Shown one piece after another: positions 1-10,056 of a stretch of 64,000 bases of DNA. Source of the stretch: Luteibacter rhizovicinus DSM 16549. Lineage in GTDB: Bacteria; Pseudomonadota; Gammaproteobacteria; Xanthomonadales; Rhodanobacteraceae. Every line of letters begins with the position of its first letter. The first letter of the stretch is position 1. The position numbers and the translations under genes are program-made. Below the pieces are notes generated by a model that worked only from the letters and a program-made list of their open reading frames with translations, searched no databases and was not told the DNA's origin. The stretch covers positions 248,001-312,000 of the forward strand of contig NZ_CP017480.1 of the NCBI RefSeq assembly GCF_001887595.1. Reading direction: 5' to 3'.

Positions 1-1556
<1,556 letters not shown>

Positions 1557-1587
1557 GCGTTGGGCAGCGTGATAACCTCTCCGGTCC

Positions 1588-2934
1588 ATGTCCGACTTCG
1601 ACAACCGCCCGACTCCCGAGATCTTCACGCCGTCCGGTCTGAACCGACTGGTGCGCGATCTGCTGGAGGACGCCCTGCCGATGGGCGTGTGGATCGAAGG
1701 CGAGCTGTCCAACGTTTCGCGGCCGGCGTCGGGGCATATCTACTTCACCCTGAAGGATGCCAGCGCGCAGGTGCGTTGCGCGATGTTCCGCATGGCGGCG
1801 TCGCGGCTACGCTTTCGTCCCACCGACGGCATGCATGTGCTCATGCGCGCCAAAGTCGGCCTGTACGAAGCGCGCGGTGAGTTCCAGCTGGTCGCCGACC
1901 ATATGGAACCTGCCGGTGAAGGTGCCCTGCAGCGCGAGTTCGAACAGCTCAAGGCGCGGCTGGGCGCGGAAGGATTGTTCGATCAGGATCGCAAGCGCGA
2001 GTTGCCGGCCTTTCCACGTCGTATCGGTGTCATCACCTCTCCCACCGGCGCGGCCATCCGCGACGTGCTGAGTGTGCTCGGTCGGCGGTTTGGCCTGGCC
2101 GAAGTGGACGTGCTGCCGGTGCCCGTACAGGGTCGCGAGGCGCCACCGGCGATTGCGTCCATGCTGCGTCGTGCATCGGCCAGTGGTCGCTATGACGTGA
2201 TCCTCCTTACCCGCGGCGGCGGTTCGCTCGAAGATCTCTGGGCCTTCAACGACGAATCCGTCGCACGGGCGATCCACGCCAGCACCGTCCCGGTCGTCTC
2301 CGCCGTGGGCCATGAGGTGGATTTCACCATCGCCGACTTCGTCGCCGACTTGCGCGCGGCAACACCGTCCGCCGCCGCGGAACTGCTGGTGCCCGATGGC
2401 GCCGATCTCGCGCGCCGGCTCGACCGTCTCCGCCAGCGCATGGCCACCTTGATGGCCCGTCGCCTGCAGGCCGCCGCCCAGCGAGCCGATCACTGGCAGG
2501 CACGTCTCAACGCCCAGCGCCCCCAGGCGCGACTGGCGCGCGATGCGCAGCGCCTCGAGGGCCTGCGCCGGCGACTGCTCACATCTGCCAGCCAGGCGAA
2601 TGCCTTGCGTCGTGCACGCCTCGACCGCTTACAGGCCCGTCTCGCCGCGCAACATCCCAAAGGCCGCCTGGTGCCTTCGACTCAGCGCATCGCCCAGCTG
2701 CGCCAGCGCATGGCGACGGCCATGTCGCGCCGCCTGGAACGCGATCGCCTTCGCCTTACCGAGCAAGCCCGCACGTTGCACGCCGTGAGCCCGCTGGCCA
2801 CGTTGGAGCGCGGCTACGCCATCGTCTTCGATCAGCGGGATGCCGTGGTCAGGCATGCCGGCGATATCGCCGTCGGCGACCGCCTGCGAGTCATGCTTGG
2901 CGACGGCGAACTCAAGGTGCGTCGCGAGGACTGA
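1588..2934 (+). CDS. xseA: Exodeoxyribonuclease VII large subunit
   Basis: This 448-residue protein has the full XseA architecture: an N-terminal OB-fold (about residues 10-105), the catalytic domain with '[15 protein letters not shown]' near residue 146 and '[13 protein letters not shown]' near residue 209, then a long Arg/Gln/Ala-rich coiled coil (about 270-410) and the closing motif '[11 protein letters not shown]'. ExoVII is a cytoplasmic single-strand-specific nuclease that degrades ssDNA to short oligonucleotides in mismatch repair and damage processing. The small subunit XseB is not encoded next to it. The ATG is the first good start after the mccB stop, although no strong ribosome-binding site is visible. 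Confidence 0.96.
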   Translation: MSDFDNRPTPEIFTPSGLNRLVRDLLEDALPMGVWIEGELSNVSRPASGHIYFTLKDASAQVRCAMFRMAASRLRFRPTDGMHVLMRAKVGLYEARGEFQLVADHMEPAGEGALQREFEQLKARLGAEGLFDQDRKRELPAFPRRIGVITSPTGAAIRDVLSVLGRRFGLAEVDVLPVPVQGREAPPAIASMLRRASASGRYDVILLTRGGGSLEDLWAFNDESVARAIHASTVPVVSAVGHEVDFTIADFVADLRAATPSAAAELLVPDGADLARRLDRLRQRMATLMARRLQAAAQRADHWQARLNAQRPQARLARDAQRLEGLRRRLLTSASQANALRRARLDRLQARLAAQHPKGRLVPSTQRIAQLRQRMATAMSRRLERDRLRLTEQARTLHAVSPLATLERGYAIVFDQRDAVVRHAGDIAVGDRLRVMLGDGELKVRRED

Positions 2935-2935
2935 T

Positions 2936-4312
2936 TCAGGAAGCTGGCTTCAGATCGCCGACTACCGTCGGGATCAACTCCGACACTGTCGGGTGAATCG
3001 GGACGGCCCATTGCAAGGTGCCGATCGACGCGTCCGCATTCATCATGTCCAGGATGCCGTGGATCGCTTCATCGCCGCCGGTGCCGAGAATCGCCGCGCC
3101 GAGGATCTTCTTTGTTTCGGCATCCGCCACGATTTTCATGAAGCCCCAGGTTTCCGCCTTCTCCACCGCGCGCCCGACGCGAGTCATCAGGCGCTTAGAG
3201 ATCAGTAGCGGTCGACCGGACTTGCGTGCCTGCGTCTCGGTCATGCCGACACGGCCCAGCGGCGGATCCACGTAAAGCGCGTAGCCGAGAATGCGATCGC
3301 TGACCTTACGGTCCTCGCCATCGAGCAAGTTGGCCGCGACGATTTCGTAGTCGTTCCACGCCGTATGCGTAAAAGCGCCCTTGCCGTTGCAATCGCCCAT
3401 GGCCCAGACGCCGTCGGCCGTCGTCTTCAGGTGATCGTCGACCTTGATGTAGCCCTTGTCGTCGATCTCGATACCGGCAGCATCCAGACCCAGGTCGTCA
3501 GTATTGGGACGACGACCGACAGCAAGCAACACATGCGTGCCGACCACTTCCGGTGCGCCCTCGGTGCAGTCGACGCCGACCTTTACGCCGCTACCGTGCT
3601 TCGCCAGTGTGATGCAGCAGGCATCCGTCCGTACCGCGATGCCTTCCGCTTCGAGAAAGGCGCGGATCTCGGCCGAGACGTCTTCGTCTTCACGGCTGAC
3701 CAGGCGGGTGTTCTTCTCCACGATGGTCACCTCGGCGCCGAAGCGCCGGTACATCTGCGCGAATTCGAGGCCGATGTAGCTGCCGCCTACGACCACGAGG
3801 TGTTCGGGCACGATCTGCAACGGAATGATCGTGCTGTTGGTGAGGTAGTCGACCTGGTCGACACCCGGGAAATCGGGGATGGAGGCCCGACCACCCACGT
3901 TAAGAAAGACCTGAGGTGCCTCGAGGGTCTCGCCGTCCACTTCGATGCGCCGCGGTCCTGTAAACCGTGCATGCCCGCGAATCAGTGTCAGCCCCGGCAT
4001 CGACGCCAGCCAGTCCTCGTTGCCCTTGCGCGAATCGAGGATCACCTTCTGCGCCCGCGCGGCCACGACCGGCATGTCGATGGTGATCTGGCCCACGCCG
4101 ACGCCGTAGTCGGCGCCACGCTGGGCGTACCGGGCGACGCTGGCACTGGCCACAAGGGTCTTGGTCGGCTTGCAACCGGTATTGACGCAGGTACCGCCCA
4201 CCAGATGCCGCTCGATGATGGCGACCGTCTTGCCCAGCCCGGTCAAGCGTCCGGCCAGCGCCGGCCCAGCCTGCCCGGCCCCCACGATGATGGCGTCGAA
4301 GGTTCGGATCAT
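2936..4312 (-). CDS. FAD-dependent pyridine nucleotide-disulfide oxidoreductase, MerA/Lpd-like
   Basis: The 458-residue protein is a class I flavin disulfide reductase. It has the FAD Rossmann motif GAGQAG at residues 11-16, the redox-active pair C42-VNTG-C47, an NAD(P) Rossmann motif 'VVVGGSYIGLEFAQ' near residue 174, and the C-terminal active-site 'IHPTVSE'. This is the mercuric reductase / dihydrolipoyl dehydrogenase fold. It lacks an N-terminal heavy-metal domain and the C-terminal cysteine pair of true MerA, and no 2-oxoacid dehydrogenase genes adjoin it, so the substrate is unknown. It converges with xseA, the two stop codons lying one base apart. The only other feature between it and the next protein gene is tRNA-Arg. 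Confidence 0.88.
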   Translation of the reverse strand: MIRTFDAIIVGAGQAGPALAGRLTGLGKTVAIIERHLVGGTCVNTGCKPTKTLVASASVARYAQRGADYGVGVGQITIDMPVVAARAQKVILDSRKGNEDWLASMPGLTLIRGHARFTGPRRIEVDGETLEAPQVFLNVGGRASIPDFPGVDQVDYLTNSTIIPLQIVPEHLVVVGGSYIGLEFAQMYRRFGAEVTIVEKNTRLVSREDEDVSAEIRAFLEAEGIAVRTDACCITLAKHGSGVKVGVDCTEGAPEVVGTHVLLAVGRRPNTDDLGLDAAGIEIDDKGYIKVDDHLKTTADGVWAMGDCNGKGAFTHTAWNDYEIVAANLLDGEDRKVSDRILGYALYVDPPLGRVGMTETQARKSGRPLLISKRLMTRVGRAVEKAETWGFMKIVADAETKKILGAAILGTGGDEAIHGILDMMNADASIGTLQWAVPIHPTVSELIPTVVGDLKPAS

Positions 4313-4387
4313 GGGGGCTCCGCGGGTTGGATGACCGTTGGAGGGTAACCCGCATCGCGGCCGATTGCCTTGCAGGAAAGCCCTGGA

Positions 4388-4464
4388 TGGTGACCCCGGC
4401 CCGATTCGAACGGGCGACCTTCCCCTTAGGAGGGGGACGCTCTATCCAGCTGAGCTACGGGGCC
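4388..4464 (-). tRNA. tRNA-Arg (anticodon CCT)
   Basis: The reverse complement folds as a complete cloverleaf: acceptor GGCCCCG with CGGGGTC, D-stem GCTC/GAGC, anticodon stem TCCCC/GGGGA around the loop CTCCTAA, and T-arm GCCCG-TTCGAAT-CGGGC. CCA is encoded. Bases 34-36 are CCT, which reads AGG. The gene is 77 nt long. Confidence 0.97.
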
Positions 4465-4523
4465 AAGGGCGTGAGGATACCGGAGGGGGCCATCACACAG
4501 AAACCCTTGCGTGTGGCGGCGAA

Positions 4524-4955
4524 TCAGGTATCGATCGCTTCATACCGCAACACCCCGACCTGCGCGCCTGCCTTCGGTCCGCCGTCTGCCGGATGATTGG
4601 CACCGTTCATCACAGGCACGTCGGCGAAGTCGAACGGACTGATGCCGTCGAGACAGGCCACGTTCACGCCGAACTGCGCGTTATTCGACCGACGCTGGTG
4701 GAAGGTGTAAATGCCGCACGTCGAGCAAAAATAATGCTTGGCGGTTCCCGTATTGAACTGGTACTCGGTGAGCACGTCCCGGCCCTGCTCGATCGTGATT
4801 CCATCGAGCTCGGCCGAAACCGCGACCGCGCCGCGCATGCGGCAATACGAGCAGTTGCAGCGCCGCGCGGTGCGCAGACCGTCGGACAAGGTCACGATGA
4901 AGCGGACGGAGCCGCAATGACAGGCGCCGCGGATCTCGGTGATATCGGGGAGCAT
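4524..4955 (-). CDS. GFA/CENP-V family zinc protein
   Basis: The 143-residue protein belongs to the glutathione-dependent formaldehyde-activating-like (GFA, CENP-V) fold. Its zinc ligands are visible as CHC (C12, C14), CNCSYC (C33, C35, C38) and 'FCSTCG' (C77, C80), with 'GVNVACLDG' late in the chain. Members are small cytoplasmic proteins; some bind glutathione adducts, but most have no proven substrate, so I do not claim formaldehyde detoxification. It is a stand-alone minus-strand gene just upstream of tRNA-Arg. Confidence 0.85.
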   Translation of the reverse strand: MLPDITEIRGACHCGSVRFIVTLSDGLRTARRCNCSYCRMRGAVAVSAELDGITIEQGRDVLTEYQFNTGTAKHYFCSTCGIYTFHQRRSNNAQFGVNVACLDGISPFDFADVPVMNGANHPADGGPKAGAQVGVLRYEAIDT

Positions 4956-5012
4956 GGGAGGGCCGGCTTGGGGAAGGTCGGCCCATGGTAATTCGAGTGC
5001 GGGCGCGTTGAC

Positions 5013-5273
5013 CTAACGGACGGCCCTGAGCTTCCGGCCCGGCATGGGTGGCACGCGCGCCGGCCGCTTCGCGTCGCTTCCGAAGGGACGCCAGATGCCA
5101 TCGGCTCCCTCGATCCCGATGCTGGCATCCCCACCATCCGCGGAGGCCCGGTTCACCGCCGAGCGCAAGGCCTCGAAACGGCTGTCGAAGCGCGAAATCA
5201 CCTGGCCGTTCAGGCTCACGGGCCAGGAGTGACTGTCATCGGGGTGATAGGGAATCTCATAGATCCGGGACAT
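5013..5273 (-). CDS. Small DUF2188-like protein
   Basis: An 86-residue protein starting at 'MSRIYEIPYHPDDSHSW'. The frame is open further upstream, but that extension is Cys/Arg-rich and unlike a protein N-terminus. The pattern of an N-terminal beta strand, 'WPVSLNGQVISRF', an Ala-rich helix ('FEALRSAVNRASADGG') and 'GADGIWRPF' resembles the small DUF2188 domain. No function is known for the family. A second protein of the same type lies at 49323-49541. No clear Shine-Dalgarno sequence is visible. It diverges from the aldehyde dehydrogenase. Confidence 0.6.
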   Translation of the reverse strand: MSRIYEIPYHPDDSHSWPVSLNGQVISRFDSRFEALRSAVNRASADGGDASIGIEGADGIWRPFGSDAKRPARVPPMPGRKLRAVR

Positions 5274-5354
5274 GGGCGCTACCAGCCTTGTGAAGAAACA
5301 CAAATCCAGCATGGACTTGCGCCAGTGACTGCATGGTCTTCGTAACGTCCCCCG

Positions 5355-5376
5355 GCAAAGACATCGCAAAGACATC
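5355..5376. repeat. 11-bp tandem direct repeat in a divergent promoter region
   Basis: GCAAAGACATC occurs twice back to back between the divergent genes starting at 5273 and 5454. It lies about 40 bp upstream of the putative -10 of the aldehyde dehydrogenase, where an activator site would sit. No function is shown. Confidence 0.5.
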
Positions 5377-5413
5377 CGTCCCGCGTCGCACAACAGAGTG
5401 TGAAGGGTGCGTT

Positions 5414-5422
5414 TGCTAGAAT
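5414..5422 (+). promoter_or_regulatory. Extended -10 promoter for the aldehyde dehydrogenase
   Basis: TGCTAGAAT fits an extended -10 (TGn plus TAGAAT) 31 bp ahead of the ATG at 5454. No recognisable -35 lies 17 bp upstream, as is usual for extended -10 promoters. Confidence 0.45.
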
Positions 5423-5453
5423 CCCCGTTTTACCTGTCTCCCTGGAGAGCTTC

Positions 5454-6989
5454 ATGTCCGCCAAGATCCTCGCAGCGCTCGGCCTGAATACGACCGAATC
5501 CGGCACCTACCTTGGCCGTGGCGAATGGGCGAGCGGCAGCGGCGCCGGGGCCCTGAGCCCGGTCAATCCGGCCACGGGCGAGGTCATCGCCACCGTGCAG
5601 GCCACCAGCGCCACCGACTACGAGACGATCGTCCAGCGCGCGCAGGAAGCCTTCGCCGTATGGCGCACCACCCCGGCTCCGCGCCGCGGCGAAGCCGTGC
5701 GCCTGTGCGGTGAGGCCCTGCGCAAGCACAAAGACGCCCTCGGCTCCCTGGTCGCCCTGGAAATGGGCAAGATCAAGCCGGAAGGCGACGGTGAAGTGCA
5801 GGAGATGATCGACATCGCCGATTTCGCCGTGGGCCAGAGCCGCATGCTCTACGGCTACACCATGCATTCGGAGCGCCCGGGCCACCGCATGTACGAGCAG
5901 TGGCACCCGGTTGGCCTGGTCGGCATCGTCAGCGCGTTCAACTTCCCGGTGGCCGTGTGGGCCTGGAATGCCTTCCTGGCAACCATCTGCGGTGATATCT
6001 GCCTGTGGAAGCCGTCGCCGAAGACCCCGCTCTCGGCCATCGCCACCATGAAGATCTGTAACGAAGCCCTGAAGGACGCCGGTTTCCCGGACCTGTTCTT
6101 CCTCTTCAACGATGCCGGCACCGAGCTGGCCCAGACCTTCGTGGACGACAAGCGCATTCCGCTGATCAGCTTCACCGGCTCGACCAAGGTCGGCCGCATG
6201 GTCGGCGAGCGCGTGTCGCGCCGCATGGGTCGCAGCCTGCTCGAGCTGGGCGGCAACAACGCCATCATCCTGGACAAATCGGCCGACCTGAAGCTGGCCA
6301 TCCCGGCGATCGTGTTCGGCGCGGTCGGTACGGCCGGCCAGCGCTGCACGAGCACGCGCCGCGTGCTCGTGCACTCGTCCATCCATGACGCCGTGGTCGA
6401 TACGCTGATCAAGGCGTACGGCCAGGTCGAGCAGAAGATCGGCGACCCGACCCTGTCGACCACGCTGATGGGCCCGCTGAACAGCCCCGAAGCCGTCACG
6501 GCGTTCCTTGCCGCCATCGAGCAGGCCAAGGCCGCCGGCGGCACCGTGCGCACGGGCGGCAAGGCGCTGACCGATCGCAAGGGCAACTTCGTCCTGCCGA
6601 CGATCGTCACCGGCCTGAAGAACACCGACACCGTCGTGCAGACCGAGACCTTCGCCCCGATCCTCTACGTGATGCCGTTCGACACGCTCGACGAAGCCAT
6701 CGAGCAGCAGAACGCGGTGCCGCAGGGCCTTTCGTCCGCGATCTTCACGCAGGACCTCAAGGCGGCCGAGCAGTATCTGTCGGCGGCCGGTTCGGATTGC
6801 GGCATCGCCAACGTCAACATCGGTACCTCCGGTGCGGAGATCGGTGGCGCGTTCGGCGGCGAGAAGGAAACCGGCGGCGGTCGCGAGTCCGGCTCGGACG
6901 CGTGGAAGGTCTACATGCGCCGCCAGACCAACACCATCAACTACTCGGACGCGTTGCCGCTGGCCCAGGGCATCAAGTTCGATTTCTGA
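5454..6989 (+). CDS. amaB: Antiquitin-type (ALDH7) aldehyde dehydrogenase, likely L-piperidine-6-carboxylate / aminoadipate-semialdehyde dehydrogenase
   Basis: The 511-residue protein has the ALDH core: catalytic C298 in 'GQRCTSTRR', the general-base region 'LELGGNN' and the oxidoreductase fold throughout. ALDH7 hallmarks are '[18 protein letters not shown]', '[14 protein letters not shown]' and '[14 protein letters not shown]'. ALDH7 enzymes oxidise alpha-aminoadipate semialdehyde (in equilibrium with piperideine-6-carboxylate) to 2-aminoadipate with NAD, a step of lysine catabolism; the same family also oxidises other aldehydes. The ATG at 5454 follows 'CTGGAGAGC'; the frame is open further upstream but that part contains the promoter. 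The methyltransferase gene follows 15 bp later. Assignment as AmaB is by family, not by experiment. Confidence 0.87.
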   Translation: MSAKILAALGLNTTESGTYLGRGEWASGSGAGALSPVNPATGEVIATVQATSATDYETIVQRAQEAFAVWRTTPAPRRGEAVRLCGEALRKHKDALGSLVALEMGKIKPEGDGEVQEMIDIADFAVGQSRMLYGYTMHSERPGHRMYEQWHPVGLVGIVSAFNFPVAVWAWNAFLATICGDICLWKPSPKTPLSAIATMKICNEALKDAGFPDLFFLFNDAGTELAQTFVDDKRIPLISFTGSTKVGRMVGERVSRRMGRSLLELGGNNAIILDKSADLKLAIPAIVFGAVGTAGQRCTSTRRVLVHSSIHDAVVDTLIKAYGQVEQKIGDPTLSTTLMGPLNSPEAVTAFLAAIEQAKAAGGTVRTGGKALTDRKGNFVLPTIVTGLKNTDTVVQTETFAPILYVMPFDTLDEAIEQQNAVPQGLSSAIFTQDLKAAEQYLSAAGSDCGIANVNIGTSGAEIGGAFGGEKETGGGRESGSDAWKVYMRRQTNTINYSDALPLAQGIKFDF

Positions 6990-7004
6990 CGAACGGGTGA
7001 GGCC

Positions 7005-7772
7005 ATGACCGATTTGCGCTCCACGGATCGTTTCTCCGACCGCGTAGAGGACTACGTCCGCTACCGGCCGGATTACCCGCAGGCGTTGGTCGGCTGGCTT
7101 CACGGCCTCGGCGTAACGCCGGCCTGGACCGTCGCCGACGTGGGCGCCGGTACCGGTATCTCCAGCAAACTGTTCCTCGACGGCGGTCACCGCGTGACCG
7201 CCGTCGAGCCGAACGCCGCGATGCGTGCGGCGGCCGTGCAGTGGCTGGGTGGCGAAGGTCGCTTCCAGGCGATCGACGGTTCGGCCGAAGCCACGGGACT
7301 GACCGATGGCAGCGTCGACCTGGTCACGGTCGCACAAGCCTTCCACTGGTTCGACCACGACGCCGTGAAGCGTGAATTCGCGCGTGTACTCAGCCCGCGC
7401 GGCCTCGCCGTGATCTTCTGGAATACACGACGATTGAAAGGCACGCCCTTCCTCGAAGGCTACGAGCGCCTGCTCCATGAATACGGCATCGACTATGTCA
7501 GTGTGGCCGAACGCTACGCGGACGACGAGACGATGGCCCGCTGGTACGGCCACGGCTATCGCGGCATGGCCTCGTTCCCTCACGGACAAAAGCTCGACTA
7601 CGACGCGCTGCTCGGCCGGACGATGTCGTCGTCGTACATGCCCAAGCCAGGCCACCCCAATCACGAACCGCTGCTGTTCGCGCTGCGCTCGCTGTTCGAC
7701 GCGACGCAAGACGATGGCACGATCGACTTCGATTACGACACCCGCGTGTTCGCGGGCCATCCCACGCCCTGA
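7005..7772 (+). CDS. Class I SAM-dependent methyltransferase
   Basis: The 255-residue protein has methyltransferase motif I '[12 protein letters not shown]' (about residues 44-55), the acidic end of strand 2 '[10 protein letters not shown]', and '[10 protein letters not shown]', which is typical of the UbiE/Methyltransf_11 group. The N-terminus '[20 protein letters not shown]' is common in a widespread uncharacterised branch. Substrate is unknown. It lies between the aldehyde dehydrogenase (15 bp upstream) and pyrD (10 bp downstream) and is probably co-transcribed with them. Confidence 0.88.
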   Translation: MTDLRSTDRFSDRVEDYVRYRPDYPQALVGWLHGLGVTPAWTVADVGAGTGISSKLFLDGGHRVTAVEPNAAMRAAAVQWLGGEGRFQAIDGSAEATGLTDGSVDLVTVAQAFHWFDHDAVKREFARVLSPRGLAVIFWNTRRLKGTPFLEGYERLLHEYGIDYVSVAERYADDETMARWYGHGYRGMASFPHGQKLDYDALLGRTMSSSYMPKPGHPNHEPLLFALRSLFDATQDDGTIDFDYDTRVFAGHPTP

Positions 7773-7782
7773 CGATCACGCC

Positions 7783-8811
7783 ATGTACGAGTTGCTCCGC
7801 CCCCTTCTGTTCGCCCTCGACGCCGAGACCGCTCACGGCCTGACGCTGTATGCCTCGGACGTGGCCCAACGGAGCGGCTTGTCCCGGTTCATCGCCACGC
7901 CGCCGGCGCCGTTGCCGGTGCGCGCGTTCGGCATCGATTTCCCGAATCCCGTCGGCCTTGCGGCCGGGCTCGACAAGAACGGCGAGCACCTCGATGGCCT
8001 CGCCGCGCTCGGTTTTGGCTTCGTCGAGATCGGGACGGTGACGCCGCGACCGCAGTTGGGTAACGACAAGCCACGCATGTTTCGCCTGCCGAACCACGAA
8101 GCGGTGATCAATCGTCTCGGCTTCAACAACGGTGGCATCGACGCACTGGTGCGCAACGTGGAGAAAGCCGCGTTCCGCGGCGTGCTCGGCATCAACATCG
8201 GCAAGAACAAGGACACGCCCAACGAGCGCGCGATCGACGACTACCTGTTCTGTCTCGAGCGCGCCTACCCGTTGGCCACGTATGTCACGGTGAACATTTC
8301 CTCGCCGAACACGCAGGGCCTGCGTGACCTGCAGGAAGAAGAGACGCTGCGCCGGTTCATCGGAACGCTGCGCGACGCACAGGAAAGGTTGGCCAGCCAG
8401 CACGGCCAGCGCAAACCGATGCTGTTGAAGATCGCGCCGGACCTCACCGAGACCGAGCTCGACGCCATCGCCGAGGTGCTCCTGGCCTCGGGTATCGACG
8501 GCGTGATCTGCACGAATACGACGATCGACCGCGACCTCGTCGCAGGCGATCCGAACGCACACGAAACCGGTGGACTCTCCGGGCGTCCCTTGTTCGGCAA
8601 ATCCACCGCCGTGTTGCGTGGCATGGCCACGCGTCTCGGCGGCAAGCTGCCGATCATCGGTGTCGGCGGCATTCTCGACGGCGACACCGCAGCGGAAAAG
8701 ATCGAGGCAGGCGCGTCGCTGGTCCAGGTGTATTCGGGACTGGTTTACCGCGGTCCCAAGCTCATCGCCGAGGCGGTGTCCGAGATCCGTCGTCGCGGGG
8801 TCGTCGCATGA
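7783..8811 (+). CDS. pyrD: Dihydroorotate dehydrogenase (quinone), class 2
   Basis: A 342-residue membrane-associated flavoenzyme that oxidises dihydroorotate to orotate and passes electrons to quinone in pyrimidine synthesis. The N-terminal helix '[19 protein letters not shown]' is the class 2 membrane/quinone segment. FMN and substrate motifs are visible: '[16 protein letters not shown]', 'GTVTPRPQ', 'NRLGFNNGG' and '[11 protein letters not shown]', with the catalytic serine at about residue 174. The frame is open for 300 bases further upstream, but the ATG at 7783 gives the normal family length. Its stop overlaps the murB start (ATGA). Confidence 0.97.
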   Translation: MYELLRPLLFALDAETAHGLTLYASDVAQRSGLSRFIATPPAPLPVRAFGIDFPNPVGLAAGLDKNGEHLDGLAALGFGFVEIGTVTPRPQLGNDKPRMFRLPNHEAVINRLGFNNGGIDALVRNVEKAAFRGVLGINIGKNKDTPNERAIDDYLFCLERAYPLATYVTVNISSPNTQGLRDLQEEETLRRFIGTLRDAQERLASQHGQRKPMLLKIAPDLTETELDAIAEVLLASGIDGVICTNTTIDRDLVAGDPNAHETGGLSGRPLFGKSTAVLRGMATRLGGKLPIIGVGGILDGDTAAEKIEAGASLVQVYSGLVYRGPKLIAEAVSEIRRRGVVA

Positions 8812-9851
8812 TCAACAACGCGCCGATCGACATGGGTGGGTTCACCCTCACCAGCGACGCGCCGCTCGGCAGCCGCAACACCTTGCGCGTGAATGCACGC
8901 GCAAAGCTGCTGGTCGAAGTGCGCGATCCGACGAAGCTACCGGAGATCCTCGCCTACCCCGCCATTCGCGGCGGCAAGGTGCTGGTGCTCGGCGAGGGCA
9001 GCAACATGCTCATCGGCGGGGATGTCGACGGCACCGTGCTGGCCATGGCCAATCGTGGCGTGGAGACCTTCCAGCGCGATGACCGCGTGCTGATCCGCGT
9101 GGCCGCCGGCGAACGCTGGGACGACTTCGTGCGCTGGTCGCTCGGCCAGGGCTACGCCGGACTCGAGAACCTGATCCTCATCCCGGGGACGGTGGGCGCC
9201 TCGCCTATCCAGAACATCGGTGCCTATGGCGTCGAGGTGGCCGAGTTCATCGACACCGTCGAGGCCTGGGACACGCACAAGGGCGAGTTCGTCGTGCTCG
9301 ACAAGGCCGCCTGCGCATTCTCGTATCGCGATTCGACGTTCAAGCAACAACCCGGTCGCTGGATCGTCGTGGCCGTGACCTTCGCGCTCCCGCGCGAGCG
9401 CCCTCTCTCGCTCGATTACGCAGGCATCCGCGAGGAAGTGACGAAGATGGGCGTGGAACGGGCCACGCCGTACCACGTGGCCGAGGCCGTGGTCCGCCTC
9501 CGCTCGCGCAAGCTGCCCGATCCGGCTGTCATCGGCAATGCCGGCAGCTTCTTCAAGAACCCCATCATCGGCGCGATCAAAGCCGATGCGCTGGCCCTTG
9601 CTCATCCCGGGCTTCCCGTATGGCCGCATACCGGCGGCACCGCGAAGATTTCCGCCGGCTGGCTCATCGAGGCCGCGGGCTTCAAGGGCGAGCGAGATGG
9701 CGACGCAGGTATTTCGAACCGCCATGCGCTCGTGCTGGTCAATCACGGCAAGGCCACAGGCCCCCAGCTGTGGGCCTTCGCGCAGAAAGTGATTGCCGGC
9801 GTAGAAGCGAAGTTCGGCGTCACCCTCGAACCCGAACCCCTCGTCGTGTAG
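8808..9851 (+). CDS. murB: UDP-N-acetylenolpyruvoylglucosamine reductase
   Basis: A 347-residue cytoplasmic FAD enzyme that makes UDP-MurNAc in peptidoglycan synthesis. The FAD-binding part is seen in '[17 protein letters not shown]' and '[17 protein letters not shown]'; the proton-donating serine is in '[10 protein letters not shown]'. The length and C-terminal layout fit the type I (E. coli-like) enzyme. It overlaps pyrD by 4 nt, suggesting translational coupling. Its TAG stop is the first three bases of a REP element, so the last codon and stop (GTG TAG) run directly into the repeat. Confidence 0.97.
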   Translation: MINNAPIDMGGFTLTSDAPLGSRNTLRVNARAKLLVEVRDPTKLPEILAYPAIRGGKVLVLGEGSNMLIGGDVDGTVLAMANRGVETFQRDDRVLIRVAAGERWDDFVRWSLGQGYAGLENLILIPGTVGASPIQNIGAYGVEVAEFIDTVEAWDTHKGEFVVLDKAACAFSYRDSTFKQQPGRWIVVAVTFALPRERPLSLDYAGIREEVTKMGVERATPYHVAEAVVRLRSRKLPDPAVIGNAGSFFKNPIIGAIKADALALAHPGLPVWPHTGGTAKISAGWLIEAAGFKGERDGDAGISNRHALVLVNHGKATGPQLWAFAQKVIAGVEAKFGVTLEPEPLVV

Positions 9852-9988
9852 GAGCCGATTTATCGGCGATGGGTGCTCGCGAGCCGAATGCATCGGCGGT
9901 GGGTGCTCGCGACGCGCTGGCCCGCTGCCGCGGGATCGCCGATGAATCGGCTCCCACATTCGGCTCCCACATTCGGCTCCCACATGTA
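9847..9988. repeat. REP element cluster (ATC family) with tail triplication
   Basis: Two oppositely oriented REP palindromes (core GAGCCGATTCATCGGCGA, the left copy with TTTATC) flank a stretch with partial copies. At the right end the 13-bp unit TCGGCTCCCACAT is repeated three times in tandem (9947-9985). The element begins at the murB stop codon. Confidence 0.85.
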
Positions 9989-10056
9989 GAGCTGCGCCCG
10001 CCGGGTATGTCACGGCCGTGTCAAAACGCGGTCATATGCTCACCCGGCGGCGTACC

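Noticed and set aside
2936..4312. Mercuric reductase (merA)
   Set aside because: No heavy-metal-binding N-domain, no C-terminal vicinal cysteines and no mer genes nearby.
5430..7760. A 776-codon open frame opposite the aldehyde dehydrogenase and methyltransferase
   Set aside because: Low-complexity Arg/Gly/Ala/His product, no RBS, spans two well-identified genes on the other strand; a high-GC shadow.
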